Below the pieces are notes generated by a model. It searched no databases and was not told the DNA's origin. It was given only the letters and a program-made list of their open reading frames with translations. This document shows, in pieces, positions 42,408 to 50,814 of a stretch of DNA of 56,665 bases. How positions within the stretch are numbered: position 1 is the first letter of the stretch; each line of letters opens with the position of its first letter. The translations under genes and the position numbers were made by a program. The stretch covers positions 1 to 56,665 of the forward strand of contig NZ_JAQVNX010000003.1 of the NCBI RefSeq assembly GCF_028702905.1, read 5' to 3'. Source of the DNA: Methanofollis sp. (GTDB taxonomy: Archaea > Halobacteriota > Methanomicrobia > Methanomicrobiales > Methanofollaceae).

Positions 42408-43535
42408 ATGCTGTACCGACAGATACCATCATCAGGAGAATCCCTCCCCGTCCTCGGCATGGGCTGCATGCGCCTGCCAGAGACGCCCGCGGGCCGGGTC
42501 GACGACGAGGCGGCGGTCGCCCTGATCCGGGCGGCGATCGACGGCGGGGCGTCGTACATCGATACGGCGGTGCCCTATCACGAAGGAGAGTCGGAGGGGG
42601 TCGTCGGCAGGGCCCTCGCCGACGGCTACCGCGAGAGGGCTTTCCTCGCAACGAAGTTGCCCGCAAAGAGGGTGGCGTCCAGGGAGGACATGGGCCGCCT
42701 TCTGGACGAGTCTCTCCGGCGCCTCGGCACCGACCACCTCGACGCCTACCTCATCCACGCCCTCACGAAGAGCAGGTGGAACAGACTCTGGGACATGGAG
42801 GTCGACCTCTTCCTCGACGAGGCGAAGGCCGACGGGAGGATCCGGTACGCCGGCTTCTCCTTCCACGACACCGCCGACGCTTTCCGGGAGATCGTCGACG
42901 CGTACGCCTGGGACCTCTGCCAGATCCAGTACAACTATCTCGACACCGGCTACCAGGCCGGGACCGGCGGCCTCAGGTATGCCGCGGAGAAGGGCCTTGC
43001 CGTCGTCGTGATGGAGCCCCTCAGGGGCGGCATGCTGGCCGCGCCGCCAGACGGGGTCAGGAAAATCTTCGCCGCCGCCCCGGTCAGGCGGAGCCCTGCC
43101 GCATGGGGCCTCCGCTGGGCCCTCGACCACCCGGAGGTGACGGCCGTCCTCTCAGGCATGAACGCGCCTGTACAGCTTGCCGAGAACCTTGCGACCGCGG
43201 AGGAGGGCCTGCCCGGGTCTCTCTCTCCCGACGAGCATGCGACCGTCAAAAGGGTCCGCGACGTCTTCAGGGAGAAGATCCGCGTCCCCTGCACGGCCTG
43301 CCGGTACTGCATGCCCTGCCCCGGCGGCGTGAACATCCCCGAGTGTCTTGCCCGCCTGAACGACATCGCCCTCTTCGGCGACCGGGAGCATGCCGCGTTC
43401 TTCTACCGTCACGTCCTCGGCGACACGGGGTATGCCTCTCTCTGCGCCGAATGCGGGGCATGCGAGCAGATCTGCCCGCAGGGGATCAGGGTGATCGACT
43501 GCCTCCACGAGGTCGCCGCCCTCTTCGGGCGGTAA
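42408..43535 (+). CDS. Aldo/keto reductase with C-terminal [4Fe-4S] ferredoxin-like domain
   Basis: A 375-residue protein. The AKR barrel occupies about 1-290 with the catalytic Asp-Tyr-Lys-His frame (YIDTAVPYHEGES, LATKLP, DAYLIHAL). The C-terminal part has CTACRYCMPCPGGVNIP and CAECGACEQICPQG, two Cys clusters for iron-sulfur binding. This architecture is known in methanogens and clostridia as a ferredoxin-linked AKR of unclear substrate. It precedes a flavoprotein gene by 51 bases in the same direction, suggesting a redox operon. Confidence 0.92.
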   Translation: MLYRQIPSSGESLPVLGMGCMRLPETPAGRVDDEAAVALIRAAIDGGASYIDTAVPYHEGESEGVVGRALADGYRERAFLATKLPAKRVASREDMGRLLDESLRRLGTDHLDAYLIHALTKSRWNRLWDMEVDLFLDEAKADGRIRYAGFSFHDTADAFREIVDAYAWDLCQIQYNYLDTGYQAGTGGLRYAAEKGLAVVVMEPLRGGMLAAPPDGVRKIFAAAPVRRSPAAWGLRWALDHPEVTAVLSGMNAPVQLAENLATAEEGLPGSLSPDEHATVKRVRDVFREKIRVPCTACRYCMPCPGGVNIPECLARLNDIALFGDREHAAFFYRHVLGDTGYASLCAECGACEQICPQGIRVIDCLHEVAALFGR

Positions 43536-43586
43536 GGGATAGCCATATGAAGACCAAGCACCACTATCGCACACAGGAGACCTGAC

Positions 43587-44162
43587 ATGAAAGTCGTCGC
43601 ATTCAACGGAAGCCCGAGGAAAGACGGGAACACCGCCCGCCTCCTGGTGGCCGTCCTCACCGAACTGGAGAAGGAAGGCATTGAGACCGAACTCGTCCAG
43701 ATCGGCGGGAAAAAAGTTCACGGCTGCACGGCCTGCGCGAAATGTTTCGAGAACCAGGACGGAAAATGCGTCATCGACAACGACTTCGTCAATGACTGCA
43801 TCGCCAGAATGGCCGCAGCCGACGGGATCATCATCGGCTCGCCGACCTATTTCGCGGACGTCAGCACCGAGGTCAAGGCCCTCATCGACCGGGCCGGGTA
43901 CGTGGCTCTCGCCAATGGCGGCATGTTCACCCGCAAGGCCGGTGCGGCCGTCGTCGCCGTCCGCCGCGCCGGCGCCGTCCATGCCTGCGACACCATCAAC
44001 CACCTCTTCGGGATCTCGAACATGTACACGGTCGGGTCGTCGTACTGGAACATCGGCATCGGGCTTGCGCCGGGCGACGTCGAGAAGGACGAGGAGGGTC
44101 TTCAGACGATGCAGAACCTGGGGCAGAACATGGCCTGGCTGCTGAAGAAGATCCGGGCCTGA
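43587..44162 (+). CDS. Flavodoxin-like NADPH-dependent FMN reductase / iron-sulfur flavoprotein family
   Basis: A 191-residue protein. GSPRKDGNT at the N terminus is the FMN phosphate loop, and [17 protein letters not shown] gives a Cys-rich site (C-x2-C-x2-C-x7-C) like that of iron-sulfur flavoproteins. [10 protein letters not shown] and the [11 protein letters not shown] strand complete the flavodoxin fold. It probably carries FMN and handles one- or two-electron transfer with ferredoxin. It is the last gene of the unit with the aldo/keto reductase. Confidence 0.88.
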   Translation: MKVVAFNGSPRKDGNTARLLVAVLTELEKEGIETELVQIGGKKVHGCTACAKCFENQDGKCVIDNDFVNDCIARMAAADGIIIGSPTYFADVSTEVKALIDRAGYVALANGGMFTRKAGAAVVAVRRAGAVHACDTINHLFGISNMYTVGSSYWNIGIGLAPGDVEKDEEGLQTMQNLGQNMAWLLKKIRA

Positions 44163-44166
44163 AGGG

Positions 44167-44355
44167 TCACAGGATCCCGAACCAGACAGTGTACGAGATG
44201 AGGACCATCGCGACGAGGACGACGACAAGTCCTCTGTACAGGCACCCCGGACAGATCTGGATCCGGCATCCCACGCATTCAGGGCAGAAGCCCTGACTGC
44301 AGATCCGGCATCGGCCGGTGATGGTCTTTTCCGGGTGGCGGTCGCACCTCTCCAT
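44167..44355 (-). CDS. Small zinc-binding membrane protein (B-box-like)
   Basis: A 62-residue protein starting MERCDRHPEK. The Cys/His pattern C-x2-H...C-x2-C...C-x2-C-C-type (CDRH, CRICS, CPECVG, CPGC) resembles a B-box-like zinc ribbon. A single membrane helix (GLVVVLVAMVLISYTVW) closes it. The frame stays open upstream to 44439, but that region overlaps the start of nudC. The function is unknown; it ends 5 bases from the flavoprotein stop. Confidence 0.6.
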   Translation of the reverse strand: MERCDRHPEKTITGRCRICSQGFCPECVGCRIQICPGCLYRGLVVVLVAMVLISYTVWFGIL

Positions 44356-44416
44356 GCCGCCCCCTCTCCGCGGTGCCAGATAAACATGCCGGACGCACGC
44401 ACGAGAGACGACTCCC

Positions 44417-45229
44417 ATGACCAGAACGCACTTTGCCACTGAATGCCTTGCATTTCATCCTGATAGCCCGCCCGCCTGCCCGTCCTGCTGGGTCCTTGTC
44501 AGGGGAGGGGAGGTGCTCTGCGGCGAGGACGGATCGCCCATCCTTTCGTCCCTGCCCGACGGCGTCGACCCCGCGGGTGCGGTCCCTCTCGGCGCCCTCG
44601 ACGGCGTGCCCTTCTCTGCCCTCGGGACAGAGGCCGTCCCCAACCCTCTCAGGCCCCTCCCCCTGCGCGACCTCTTCGGCCGTGTCGACGAAGAGACCCT
44701 CGCCATCGCGGGGAGGGCCGTGCACCTCGTCCGCTTCGACGAGGAGAGCCGTTTCTGCGGCAGGTGCGGGGGGCAGACCGCCTGGAAGGACGGCGAGGTG
44801 GCGAAGGTCTGCCCGCGGTGCGGTGGGGCCGTATATCCCCCGGTGACCCCTGCCGTGATCGTTCTTGTCAGGCGGGGCCGGGATATCCTCTTCGTGCGTT
44901 CGCCCCGTTTTCCGCCAGGACGCTACTCCCTCATCGCCGGCTTCGTCGAGCCAGGCGAGACCCTCGAACACGCCGCGGCGCGGGAGGTCGCGGAGGAGAC
45001 AGGCGTCTCCATCAGAGGCCCCCGCTATGCCGGGAGCCAGCCCTGGCCCTTCCCCCACTCCCTGATGGCCGGTTTTTTCGCCGAGTATGCAGGTGGCGAG
45101 GCGCGGCCGGACGGTGTGGAGACCGAGGACGTCAGGTGGTTCTCTCCCGACGCCCTGCCCGACCTTCCGGGCCGCATGAGCATCGCATGGGCCCTGATAG
45201 AGCGGCACCTGCGGGGCGACGCCCCCTGA
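44417..45229 (+). CDS. nudC: NADH pyrophosphatase NudC
   Basis: NudC cleaves NADH or NAD-capped RNA to NMN(H) and AMP. The 270-residue protein has an N-terminal domain, a zinc ribbon (CGRCGG and CPRCGG at about 115-145), and the Nudix box GFVEPGETLEHAAAREV...EETGV at about 175-200. SQPWPFPHSLM is the NADH-pyrophosphatase signature. The length and layout are usual. Confidence 0.93.
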   Translation: MTRTHFATECLAFHPDSPPACPSCWVLVRGGEVLCGEDGSPILSSLPDGVDPAGAVPLGALDGVPFSALGTEAVPNPLRPLPLRDLFGRVDEETLAIAGRAVHLVRFDEESRFCGRCGGQTAWKDGEVAKVCPRCGGAVYPPVTPAVIVLVRRGRDILFVRSPRFPPGRYSLIAGFVEPGETLEHAAAREVAEETGVSIRGPRYAGSQPWPFPHSLMAGFFAEYAGGEARPDGVETEDVRWFSPDALPDLPGRMSIAWALIERHLRGDAP

Positions 45230-45323
45230 TCCCCTCGCCCCGTTTGGGTGAACATATAATTTTCTCGAAGACCGATCTGATGTAGGGAACAGTTCCGAAC
45301 CCGTGTTTTTATGGTGCACCACA

Positions 45324-48300
45324 ATGACCGATTCAGTAGTTGACAGTATCCTTGCGGCCCGTTACCTCCGCAAGGGCGAAAAAACCTTTGACGACATCTG
45401 CCATAGGGTGGCGGCCGCACTCGCCCGCGACGATACCGAGAGGGAAGAGTATTATGACGCCATGCGCTCCCTCTCCTTCCTCCCGAACTCCCCCACCCTG
45501 ATGAATGCCGGCACCGAACTCGGCCAGCTCTCTGCCTGCTTCACCCTCGCTGTCGGCGACTCGATCCCCGAGATCTTTCATGCCCTGGAATGGGGGGCCC
45601 TCATCCACAAGAGCGGCGGCGGCACCGGCTACAACTTCTCCCCCATCCGCCCGGAGGGCGCGCCTGTCCAGTCCACAGACGGCGTCGCCTCGGGCCCGAT
45701 ATCCTTCATGAAGGTCTTCAACGCCGCCACCGACGTGATCAAGCAGGGCGGCCGCCGGCGGGGCGCGAACATGGGCATCCTCAATGCCTGGCACCCCGAC
45801 ATCCTGCGCTTCATCCACGCGAAGAATGTCGAGGGCGAACTCTCGAACTTCAACATCTCTGTGATGGTCAACGACCGGTTCATGGAGTTCGTCGAGTCCG
45901 GACAGCTGCAGAAGGTCTGGCTCACCCACCCGCACACCGGCGAGGAGATCACGGTCGGCGCCATCTGGACCGGGATCATCGACGGCATCTGGCGGAACGG
46001 CGAGCCCGGCATCCTCTTCTACGACGAGATCAACAGGAAGAACCCGACGCCGCAGCTCGGGCCCATCGACACCACAAACCCGTGCGTCACCGCGGAGACC
46101 TGGGTCATGACGGCCGGAGGGCCGCGGCAGGTGCGGGACCTGATAGGCCACAGTTTCGACGCCGTTATCTGCGGCGTCGCCGCCTCCTCAGGTCACGAAG
46201 GCTTCTTCCCGACCGGGACGAAGGAGGTGCTCTCTCTCTGCACTGAGGAGGGCTACCGCCTGCGCCTCACCGCCGACCACCCTGTCCGCCGTGTCTCCTC
46301 CCTCACCCGGTATAGTATGGAGAGCGAGTGGGTCCGGGCCGGCGACCTCGCGCCGGGCGACCGCGTCCTCCTCCACGACCACCGTGCCTTTGCCGCGTGG
46401 GAGGGTGCTCTCACCGAAGAGCAGGGCTATCTCCTCGGTCTGCTCGTCGGCGACGGCACGCTCAAGCAGGACGCCGCCGTCCTCTCTGTATGGGCAGGCC
46501 ACGGCGCCCGGTCGGTCATGGCCTATGCAGAGACCTGTGCCGGCACCCTCGACCACCGCTCAGACTTCTCCGGCTGGTTCCCGGTGGAGGGAAGGGACGA
46601 GTCCAGGCTCAAGCTTGCGGCAGTCCGCGACCTCGCCTCCGCAATGGGGATGGCGCCCGGTGCGAAGGGCATCACTCCTGCGATCGAAGAGGCCTCCTCG
46701 GCCGGGTACCGCGGTTTCCTCGCCGGCCTCTTCGACGCCGACGGCTCGGTGCAGGGCACCCCCGCGAAGGGCGTCAGCGTCAGGCTCTCCCAGAGCAGTC
46801 GCCCGCTCCTTCTCGCCGCGCAGAGGATGCTCCTCCGCCTCGGCATCAGGAGCACGATCTACCGGCGCCGCCCCGCGGGCATCAGGCTCCTCCCTGACGG
46901 CCGCGGCGGTGCGAAGCCGTACACCGTACGGCAGCAGTACGACCTTGTCGTCAGTGGGGAGAACCTCCTGACCTTCCGCGACCGCGTCGGGTTCAGGGAC
47001 GAAGAGAAGGCCGGGAAACTCGACGGCCTGCTCTCTTCGTACTCCCGGAGCCTGAAGAGGGAGCGCTTTGTTGCGAAAGTGGCGTCGGTCGCCTCAGACG
47101 GCACAGAAGAGGTCTATGACGTCCAGGTGCCGGGCGTGAACGCCTTCGACGCGAACGGGTTTGTGGCCCATAACTGCGGCGAACAGCCGCTCCTCCCCTT
47201 CGAGTCCTGCGTGCTCGGCTCCATCAACCTGACGAAGTTTGTCAGGGCCGGCGCCATCGACGAGGGGGCGCTGAAGGGGATCACCCGCATGGCCGTCCGC
47301 TTCCTGGACGCGGTCATCGACAGGAATGTCTTCCCGATCCCGCAGATCGAGGAGGCGACGAGAAAGACGAGAAAGGTCGGCCTCGGCCTGATGGGCGTCC
47401 ACGACGCCCTGCTGATGCTCGGCCTGCCGTACGACTCCGACGAGGGCCGGGCCGTCTGCGACCGGCTGATGGACCTCATCACCAGGACCGCGGTCGAGGA
47501 GTCGCACCTCCTCGCTGCGGAGAAGGGCACCTTCCCTGCCTTCGAGGGGAGCGTCTGGGACGAGTATGCGATGCGGAACGCCGCGCTCACCACCATCGCC
47601 CCGACAGGCACCATCTCCCTCCTGGCCGGGTGCTCCTCGGGGATCGAGCCCGTCTTCTCCTATGCCTACACCCGGAAGAACACCGTGGGCAAGACCTTCG
47701 TGATGCTCCACCCGATCTTCGAGGCAGAACTGCGGCGGGTCGTCGGCGGCATGGGCCTCGCCCCCGAGGAGACCGAGAGCAGGGTCAAAGAGGTGATCGA
47801 CCACGTCCACGAGACCGGCACGATCCGGGACGTCGCCTGGCTCCCGGCGTCCTTCAGGCACCTCTTCCGGACTGCCATCGACATCGACTGGCGCGACCAT
47901 GTGCGGATGCAGGCGGTCTTCCAGAGGCATGTCCATGCCTCCATCTCGAAGACGATCAATATGCCGAACACCGCCAGCCGCGACGAGATCGCCGAGGCCG
48001 TCCTCATGGCCTGGAAGAGCCACATCAAGGGCATGACCATCTACCGGACAGGCAGTCGGGAGGACGTCGTCCTGGCACTCAAGGAGAAGAAACCGGCGGC
48101 CGAACCCGAACCTGCGCCAGAACCGAAGGCGGCCCGCCCGAAGGAACTCTCCGGCAAGACCTACCTCTGCCAGTCAGGCTGCTGCCGGCTGTACATCACT
48201 GTCAACCTCCTGGACGACAGGCCCTGGGAGGTCTTCATCAGGACAGTCGGGAGCGGCGGCTGCGAGGCGAACTCCAATGCCCTCGGCCGGGCGATCTCCA

Positions 48301-48596
48301 CCGGTCTCCAGAACGGCGTGCCGTACCAGAAGTTTGTGCGGCAGTTCGCGAAGGTGAACTGCATCGTCGCCCTCAAGAACCCCGCGGCCGAGGGGCTCTC
48401 CTGCGCCGACGTCGTCGGCAAGTGCATCGACCTTGCGGCCTCGAAGCAGACGATCACCACCCTCGACACCTGGAAGATCACCGAGGTCCACGGCAAGAAG
48501 AAGAACCTCTGCCCTGAGTGCGGGGCAGAACTCGACTTCGGCGAGGGCTGCAACCAGGGGATCTGCAAGACCTGCGGCTGGAGCGGCTGCAGTTAA
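45324..48596 (+). CDS. nrdJ: Class II (adenosylcobalamin-dependent) ribonucleotide reductase, intein-containing
   Basis: NrdJ reduces ribonucleotides to deoxyribonucleotides using adenosylcobalamin to make a thiyl radical. The precursor has 1090 residues, about 726 after intein removal. LSACF (Cys72) holds one of the redox Cys, and NPC...GEQPLLPFESC gives the radical Cys (first Cys of the extein half) followed 11 residues later by the other redox Cys, the spacing known from the Thermotoga enzyme. IAPTGTISLLAGCSSG and a C-terminal zinc-like CPEC...CKTCGWSGC tail for thiol re-reduction are present. The intein interrupts after NP and is described separately. ATG 45324 was chosen over GTG 45303. 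A TATA-like CATATAAT is near 45253. Confidence 0.95.
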   Translation: MTDSVVDSILAARYLRKGEKTFDDICHRVAAALARDDTEREEYYDAMRSLSFLPNSPTLMNAGTELGQLSACFTLAVGDSIPEIFHALEWGALIHKSGGGTGYNFSPIRPEGAPVQSTDGVASGPISFMKVFNAATDVIKQGGRRRGANMGILNAWHPDILRFIHAKNVEGELSNFNISVMVNDRFMEFVESGQLQKVWLTHPHTGEEITVGAIWTGIIDGIWRNGEPGILFYDEINRKNPTPQLGPIDTTNPCVTAETWVMTAGGPRQVRDLIGHSFDAVICGVAASSGHEGFFPTGTKEVLSLCTEEGYRLRLTADHPVRRVSSLTRYSMESEWVRAGDLAPGDRVLLHDHRAFAAWEGALTEEQGYLLGLLVGDGTLKQDAAVLSVWAGHGARSVMAYAETCAGTLDHRSDFSGWFPVEGRDESRLKLAAVRDLASAMGMAPGAKGITPAIEEASSAGYRGFLAGLFDADGSVQGTPAKGVSVRLSQSSRPLLLAAQRMLLRLGIRSTIYRRRPAGIRLLPDGRGGAKPYTVRQQYDLVVSGENLLTFRDRVGFRDEEKAGKLDGLLSSYSRSLKRERFVAKVASVASDGTEEVYDVQVPGVNAFDANGFVAHNCGEQPLLPFESCVLGSINLTKFVRAGAIDEGALKGITRMAVRFLDAVIDRNVFPIPQIEEATRKTRKVGLGLMGVHDALLMLGLPYDSDEGRAVCDRLMDLITRTAVEESHLLAAEKGTFPAFEGSVWDEYAMRNAALTTIAPTGTISLLAGCSSGIEPVFSYAYTRKNTVGKTFVMLHPIFEAELRRVVGGMGLAPEETESRVKEVIDHVHETGTIRDVAWLPASFRHLFRTAIDIDWRDHVRMQAVFQRHVHASISKTINMPNTASRDEIAEAVLMAWKSHIKGMTIYRTGSREDVVLALKEKKPAAEPEPAPEPKAARPKELSGKTYLCQSGCCRLYITVNLLDDRPWEVFIRTVGSGGCEANSNALGRAISTGLQNGVPYQKFVRQFAKVNCIVALKNPAAEGLSCADVVGKCIDLAASKQTITTLDTWKITEVHGKKKNLCPECGAELDFGEGCNQGICKTCGWSGCS
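46083..47174 (+). mobile_element. Intein with LAGLIDADG homing endonuclease in nrdJ
   Basis: A 364-residue intein. It starts with Cys (block A CVTAETWVMT), block B has LTADHPVRR with the TxxH residues, two endonuclease motifs are LGLLVGDGTL and FLAGLFDADG, and it ends VYDVQVPGVNAFD...VAHN before the +1 Cys. All splicing residues (Cys1, His in block B, penultimate His, terminal Asn, Cys+1) are present. Both LAGLIDADG aspartates look intact, so endonuclease activity is plausible. The insertion is between Pro and the radical-site Cys of the enzyme. Confidence 0.95.
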
Positions 48597-48601
48597 AACC
48601 C

Positions 48602-48608
48602 TTTTTTT
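48602..48608 (+). terminator. Oligo-T terminator after nrdJ
   Basis: A run of seven T residues follows the nrdJ stop by 5 bases, fitting archaeal oligo-U termination. The next gene starts at 48667 behind its own AT-rich leader. Confidence 0.45.
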
Positions 48609-48666
48609 GCCGCGCACGATACCAACCCTTATATGCCCTGTCCGTCTACTTTCAGCCGGGAGTTCT

Positions 48667-48933
48667 ATGGCCGGACAGAATACTATCGGTGCGTTTGCCG
48701 TCAAATCCGGAAACGAAATAAAGTACGTCATCCTTGATCAGCCGCTTTTCGAACTGCTGGCCCAGATCAGGTCAGCGCCCGACAGTGACTGGGAGCGTGA
48801 CCTCTGCCTCTGTCTCCGGGCCGCCGATTTCGGGTCATCTGTCGTGCACGTCGAGGACGAGTGCCTGGAACCCCTCTTTGCGGCGCTGGACCGGCACATT
48901 GCGGCCGCGGCGCCCGAACGCCCGGCGCCCTGA
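48667..48933 (+). CDS. Hypothetical protein, 88 aa
   Basis: An 88-residue soluble protein starting MAGQNTIGAFAVKSGNE. It has Cys residues in a short DLCLCLRAADFG segment and a DECLEP segment, and an Ala/Pro-rich C terminus. No family is recognised. It lies between nrdJ and the converging trkH gene. Confidence 0.6.
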   Translation: MAGQNTIGAFAVKSGNEIKYVILDQPLFELLAQIRSAPDSDWERDLCLCLRAADFGSSVVHVEDECLEPLFAALDRHIAAAAPERPAP

Positions 48934-48940
48934 CCGTCCC

Positions 48941-50404
48941 TCAGTCGAAGCCCCGCACCGCCCCGACGGCGAGGACGATCACCGGCACCATCTCCAGCCG
49001 TCCGAACCACATCAGAAAGATGAAGAGCCATTTTGAGACCGGGCTGATTCCGGGGTTTGCAAAACCGGTGGAAAGCCCAACATTGCACATCGCGGAGACG
49101 GCCTCGAAGATGACGTCGGCGACCTCGAAGGGGCCGGCGGCCTGGAGGTGGAGGAGGATGAGGCTTGCGAGAAAGCCGGTGAAGATGAAGAGGAAGATGG
49201 TGAGCATCGTCTTCGCCACCGTGAACTCGGCGACCCTGTGGGGGATGGTCCGGCCCTCATACCTGAAGGGCACGATCGCCCTGCTTGAGTGGAAGATGCG
49301 CCTGAACCACCAGACGAGACCGTCGAAGCCGGTGATGATCCGCCCGATCTTCATGCCGCCCGAGGTGCTCCCGGAGGAACCGCCGATGAGCATCAGCATG
49401 GTGATGAAGAGGACGGTCGCCCCTGTCCACTCGAAGGGGTTTGCGTTCTGAAAACCGGTGCAGGTGATGGCGCTCGTCACCATGAAGAGGGACTGGCGGA
49501 GGGCCGTCGGAAGGTCGAGGAGGTTTTTTGTCACCAGGTCGAAGGCCGTGACCAGAGTGCCGGTGGCGACGAGGAGGAAGAGCACCCGCGCCTGCGGATC
49601 TTTCAGGATGTGGACCCGCCGGTGGCTGTGGAGCATCAGGTAGTAGAGTTTGAAGGGCAGGGCGCCGGCGAGCATCACCGGGATGACGAGCATTTCGAGG
49701 AAGACGTTGTTGTAGTAAGTAATGCCTGCGGTGTGGACGGAAAATCCACCTGTGGCGAGGGAGGTCATGGCGATGTTGACGGCGTCCCAGAGGGAGATCC
49801 CGGAAAGGAGGATGAGACCGGTGGAGAGGGCCGTGATCAGGATGTAGATCTGCCACATGTTCGCCGCCGTCGCCACGACGCCCGGCATCAGGGACTCAGA
49901 CCTTCCTTCGTACCTGTACAGCCCCCTCTGGAGGGTGCCCGACCGCCGGGAGAGGGCGACGGTGAAGGCGACGATCCCGATGCCGCCGAGCCACTGCATG
50001 AAGGACCGCCAGAAGAGGAGGGTCTTTGGTGTCCCGTCCACGTCGACGATGAGGGTGAGGCCGGTGTCGGTCCATCCCGACATCGCCTCGAAGACGCTGT
50101 CGGTGAAGGGCATGTGGCTGCCGATCGTGAAGGGGAGGGCGCCGACGAGGGCGCAGACAAACCATATACAGGCGACGGCGGCGATGGCCACCGAGAGGTG
50201 CGCCTCCCCTGGCGGCGCCTGCAGGGGCGAGAGCAGACCCCCGATGATGAAGAAGGCGAGGGGTGCGGTCGCCATTGCGGGGAGGAGGCTCCATTCGCGG
50301 TATACCGCCCCGATGAGGAGGGGCGTGAGGCAGACGAGCCCGATCAGGAGGAATATCCTGCCCATGTCCGGGAGGATCGTCGCGATCTGGTCCCTGCCGC
50401 GCAT
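48941..50404 (-). CDS. trkH: TrkH/KtrB-type potassium uptake subunit
   Basis: A 487-residue membrane protein with four M1-P-M2 repeats. Selectivity-loop-like pieces are seen at SGWTDTGLTL, TSLATGGFSV, TSAITCTGFQ and SAMCNVGLST, and the GGSSGSTSGGMKIGRI segment after repeat 3 is a TrkH family mark. It would import potassium, usually gated by a TrkA-type cytosolic subunit, which is not encoded in this window. The full length fits the family. Confidence 0.93.
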   Translation of the reverse strand: MRGRDQIATILPDMGRIFLLIGLVCLTPLLIGAVYREWSLLPAMATAPLAFFIIGGLLSPLQAPPGEAHLSVAIAAVACIWFVCALVGALPFTIGSHMPFTDSVFEAMSGWTDTGLTLIVDVDGTPKTLLFWRSFMQWLGGIGIVAFTVALSRRSGTLQRGLYRYEGRSESLMPGVVATAANMWQIYILITALSTGLILLSGISLWDAVNIAMTSLATGGFSVHTAGITYYNNVFLEMLVIPVMLAGALPFKLYYLMLHSHRRVHILKDPQARVLFLLVATGTLVTAFDLVTKNLLDLPTALRQSLFMVTSAITCTGFQNANPFEWTGATVLFITMLMLIGGSSGSTSGGMKIGRIITGFDGLVWWFRRIFHSSRAIVPFRYEGRTIPHRVAEFTVAKTMLTIFLFIFTGFLASLILLHLQAAGPFEVADVIFEAVSAMCNVGLSTGFANPGISPVSKWLFIFLMWFGRLEMVPVIVLAVGAVRGFD

Positions 50405-50814
50405 GGTACCGCTTCCCCCCCTGTTTTTTCATCAACTTTCCGGTGAAGATGATCGCCGCGGTGAAGGAATACAACGGCGAGTCCCCGCACCAGGATTCGT
50501 CCGGATGATATCTATGAAAAGCGAAAAGAAAGAGATCAACACGTTCCGCTTTGTGGAAATACCATAACCAACCATTGGATGAGGAACGAATCTGAATTTT
50601 GTGATTCATTTCCGATACGAGTTGCAGTCAACTACAGAGCGACTAAAATCAATCCGAAAAACAATGAGGTCAGGCAAAGATACGGAGTGAGCATCTTAAA
50701 AAACGGTTTTCATTTTCCAAAAGGGCTTCAAATCACAATAATTGTCCCTTTTTTGTTAAAGTGATTAATGCCAGATTATATGGAATCAGAATGTTTATTA
50801 TCTCTAATTTTAAT
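50405..50814. other. AT-rich intergenic region upstream of MoxR/VWA pair
   Basis: The base composition drops in GC from about 50560 onward, marking the left edge of an AT-rich island. A short reading frame at 50579-50764 exists but has no ribosome site, no motif and no coding bias I trust. Several TATA-like sequences (for example near 50774-50782 and 50794-50800) could serve the downstream genes. Confidence 0.5.

Noticed and set aside
50579..50764. 61-residue reading frame before the MoxR gene
   Set aside because: It is AT-rich, has no motif or ribosome site, and coincides with the likely promoter region of the MoxR/VWA pair.
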